Shown piece by piece: positions 63,379 through 64,000 of a stretch of DNA of 64,000 nt. Position 1 is the stretch's first letter. Each line of letters starts with the position of its first letter. Under the pieces are notes generated by a model, which ran no database searches, had not been told where the DNA came from, and saw only the letters and a program-made list of their open reading frames with translations. A program made the position numbers and the translations under genes. Origin of the DNA: Bacteroidales bacterium UBA6267 (GTDB lineage: Bacteria > Bacteroidota > Bacteroidia > Bacteroidales > UBA1556); contig DJVB01000056.1 of assembly GCA_002440745.1 (NCBI GenBank), forward strand, positions 11,267-75,266. Reading direction: 5' to 3'.

Positions 63379-63386
63379 TATTTTTG
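63379..63386 (+). promoter_or_regulatory. -7 element upstream of the NTF2-like gene
   Basis: TATTTTTG followed by GCCTTCAGAAAC, with AAACATGGAGAAG further on. The surrounding wording is distantly like the island leader repeats. Confidence 0.4.
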
Positions 63387-63564
63387 CCTTCAGAAACTTT
63401 ACTCAATCTGTTTGAAACCAAACATGGAGAAGTTTCCAAACTAACTTTTAGGACATTGTAATGGATTGAATACTAAACGAGTATAAACCATTCGACCTTA
63501 TAAGATTTAACTAATAAGATACAGAATACGACTATAGGATAATTTATAAATCAAAGGATAGAAT

Positions 63565-63918
63565 ATGACACCGAAAGAGACTTTACAAAAATGGATTGAG
63601 GCATTTAACAGAGCCGATGTTGAAACTATTTCCGAATTGTATGCTAATGATGCCATAAACCATCAAGTAGCCAATGAACCAATCGTTGGGAAAGCAGCGA
63701 TAAAACAAATGTTTGCAACTGAGTTTGCAGCAGCCGAGATGATTTGCATTCCCGAAAACATTTTCACAGACGGAGAATGGGCAATATTGGAGTGGAAAGA
63801 CCCAAACGGACTGCGTGGCTGCGGATTTTTCCATATCCAAAACGACAAAATTATTTTTCAACGCGGTTATTGGGACAAGCTTTCATTTTTAAAACTTCAT
63901 CATCTTCCATTGGAATAA
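63565..63918 (+). CDS. NTF2/SnoaL-like protein
   Basis: The 117-aa protein has the cone-shaped NTF2-like fold pattern: TLQKWIEAFNRADVETISELYANDAINHQVANEP at the N-terminus, GKAAIKQMFATEFA, then strands EWAILEWKDPNG and GCGFFHIQNDKIIFQRGYWDKLSF. Family members range from polyketide cyclases and ketosteroid isomerases to binding proteins, so no reaction is assigned. It is enclosed by 17-bp direct repeats, suggesting a transferable unit. Confidence 0.85.
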   Translation: MTPKETLQKWIEAFNRADVETISELYANDAINHQVANEPIVGKAAIKQMFATEFAAAEMICIPENIFTDGEWAILEWKDPNGLRGCGFFHIQNDKIIFQRGYWDKLSFLKLHHLPLE

Positions 63919-63978
63919 AGAAATGGAAATCTAATTTTGTAAGCTGAGAGTGAGGAATATAGAGTAATTTAATATAAA

Positions 63979-63995
63979 CCACCTTAACTTCGCAG
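63979..63995 (+). repeat. direct repeat, right copy, flanking the NTF2-like gene
   Basis: CCACCTTAACTTCGCAG, identical to 63243-63259; the match continues as G/A then TTG. It lies 60 bp after the gene stop. Confidence 0.85.
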
Positions 63996-64000
63996 GATTG

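Noticed and set aside
1..64000. tRNA or rRNA genes
   Set aside because: No T-loop GGTTCGAATCC-like block in a cloverleaf context and no rRNA-like sequence was noticed on reading; a covariance-model search would be decisive.

Overview
The window looks like chromosomal DNA from an uncultured or little-studied member of the Bacteroidota. It is AT-rich. Many genes are preceded by the Bacteroidota -7 promoter element TAnnTTTG. It encodes a PorP/SprF-type outer membrane protein, several large secreted proteins with type IX secretion C-terminal sorting domains, an Omp28-like lipoprotein and families largely confined to this phylum. No rRNA, tRNA, CRISPR array, recombinase or transposase gene was recognised.

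Layout. 1-4.8 kb: a patatin-like phospholipase running off the left edge, then a minus-strand sugar-kinase and two-glycosyltransferase operon. 4.9-10.9 kb: two stand-alone response regulators, an Omp28-like lipoprotein, a gingipain-like C25 protease and a small Ig-like lipoprotein. 11-36.8 kb: core metabolism and housekeeping (PLP-dependent gamma-lyase, purB, mnmE, gtrA, tpiA, phoH, purC, dapA, aroE, miaB, dgt) mixed with envelope genes (NlpC/P60, PorP/SprF, M14 carboxypeptidase, TPR, DUF368), plus a clpB remnant. 36.8-40.6 kb: an AsmA-like protein and aroC.

40.6-52.4 kb is an accessory island. It opens with a small element bounded by terminal inverted repeats. Then follow DUF6934 (frameshifted) with a small partner, a truncated DinD, Fic, a ChaN/EreA-like lipoprotein, a tandem DUF262 pair, an NYN-LOTUS protein and a KAP NTPase. 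At least five copies of one leader repeat (promoter plus short upstream ORF) sit before these genes. Two cassettes, DUF262 and KAP, start and end with mutually inverted core sites, and the end site begins a 130-140 bp imperfect palindrome. This is the geometry of integron cassettes with attC sites, but the core differs from the GTTRRRY consensus and no integrase is present. I regard this cassette array as the most interesting part of the window.

52.9-64 kb: a small lipoprotein, two tandem very large T9SS-secreted proteins, a membrane protein and an NTF2/SnoaL-like gene enclosed by 17 bp direct repeats.
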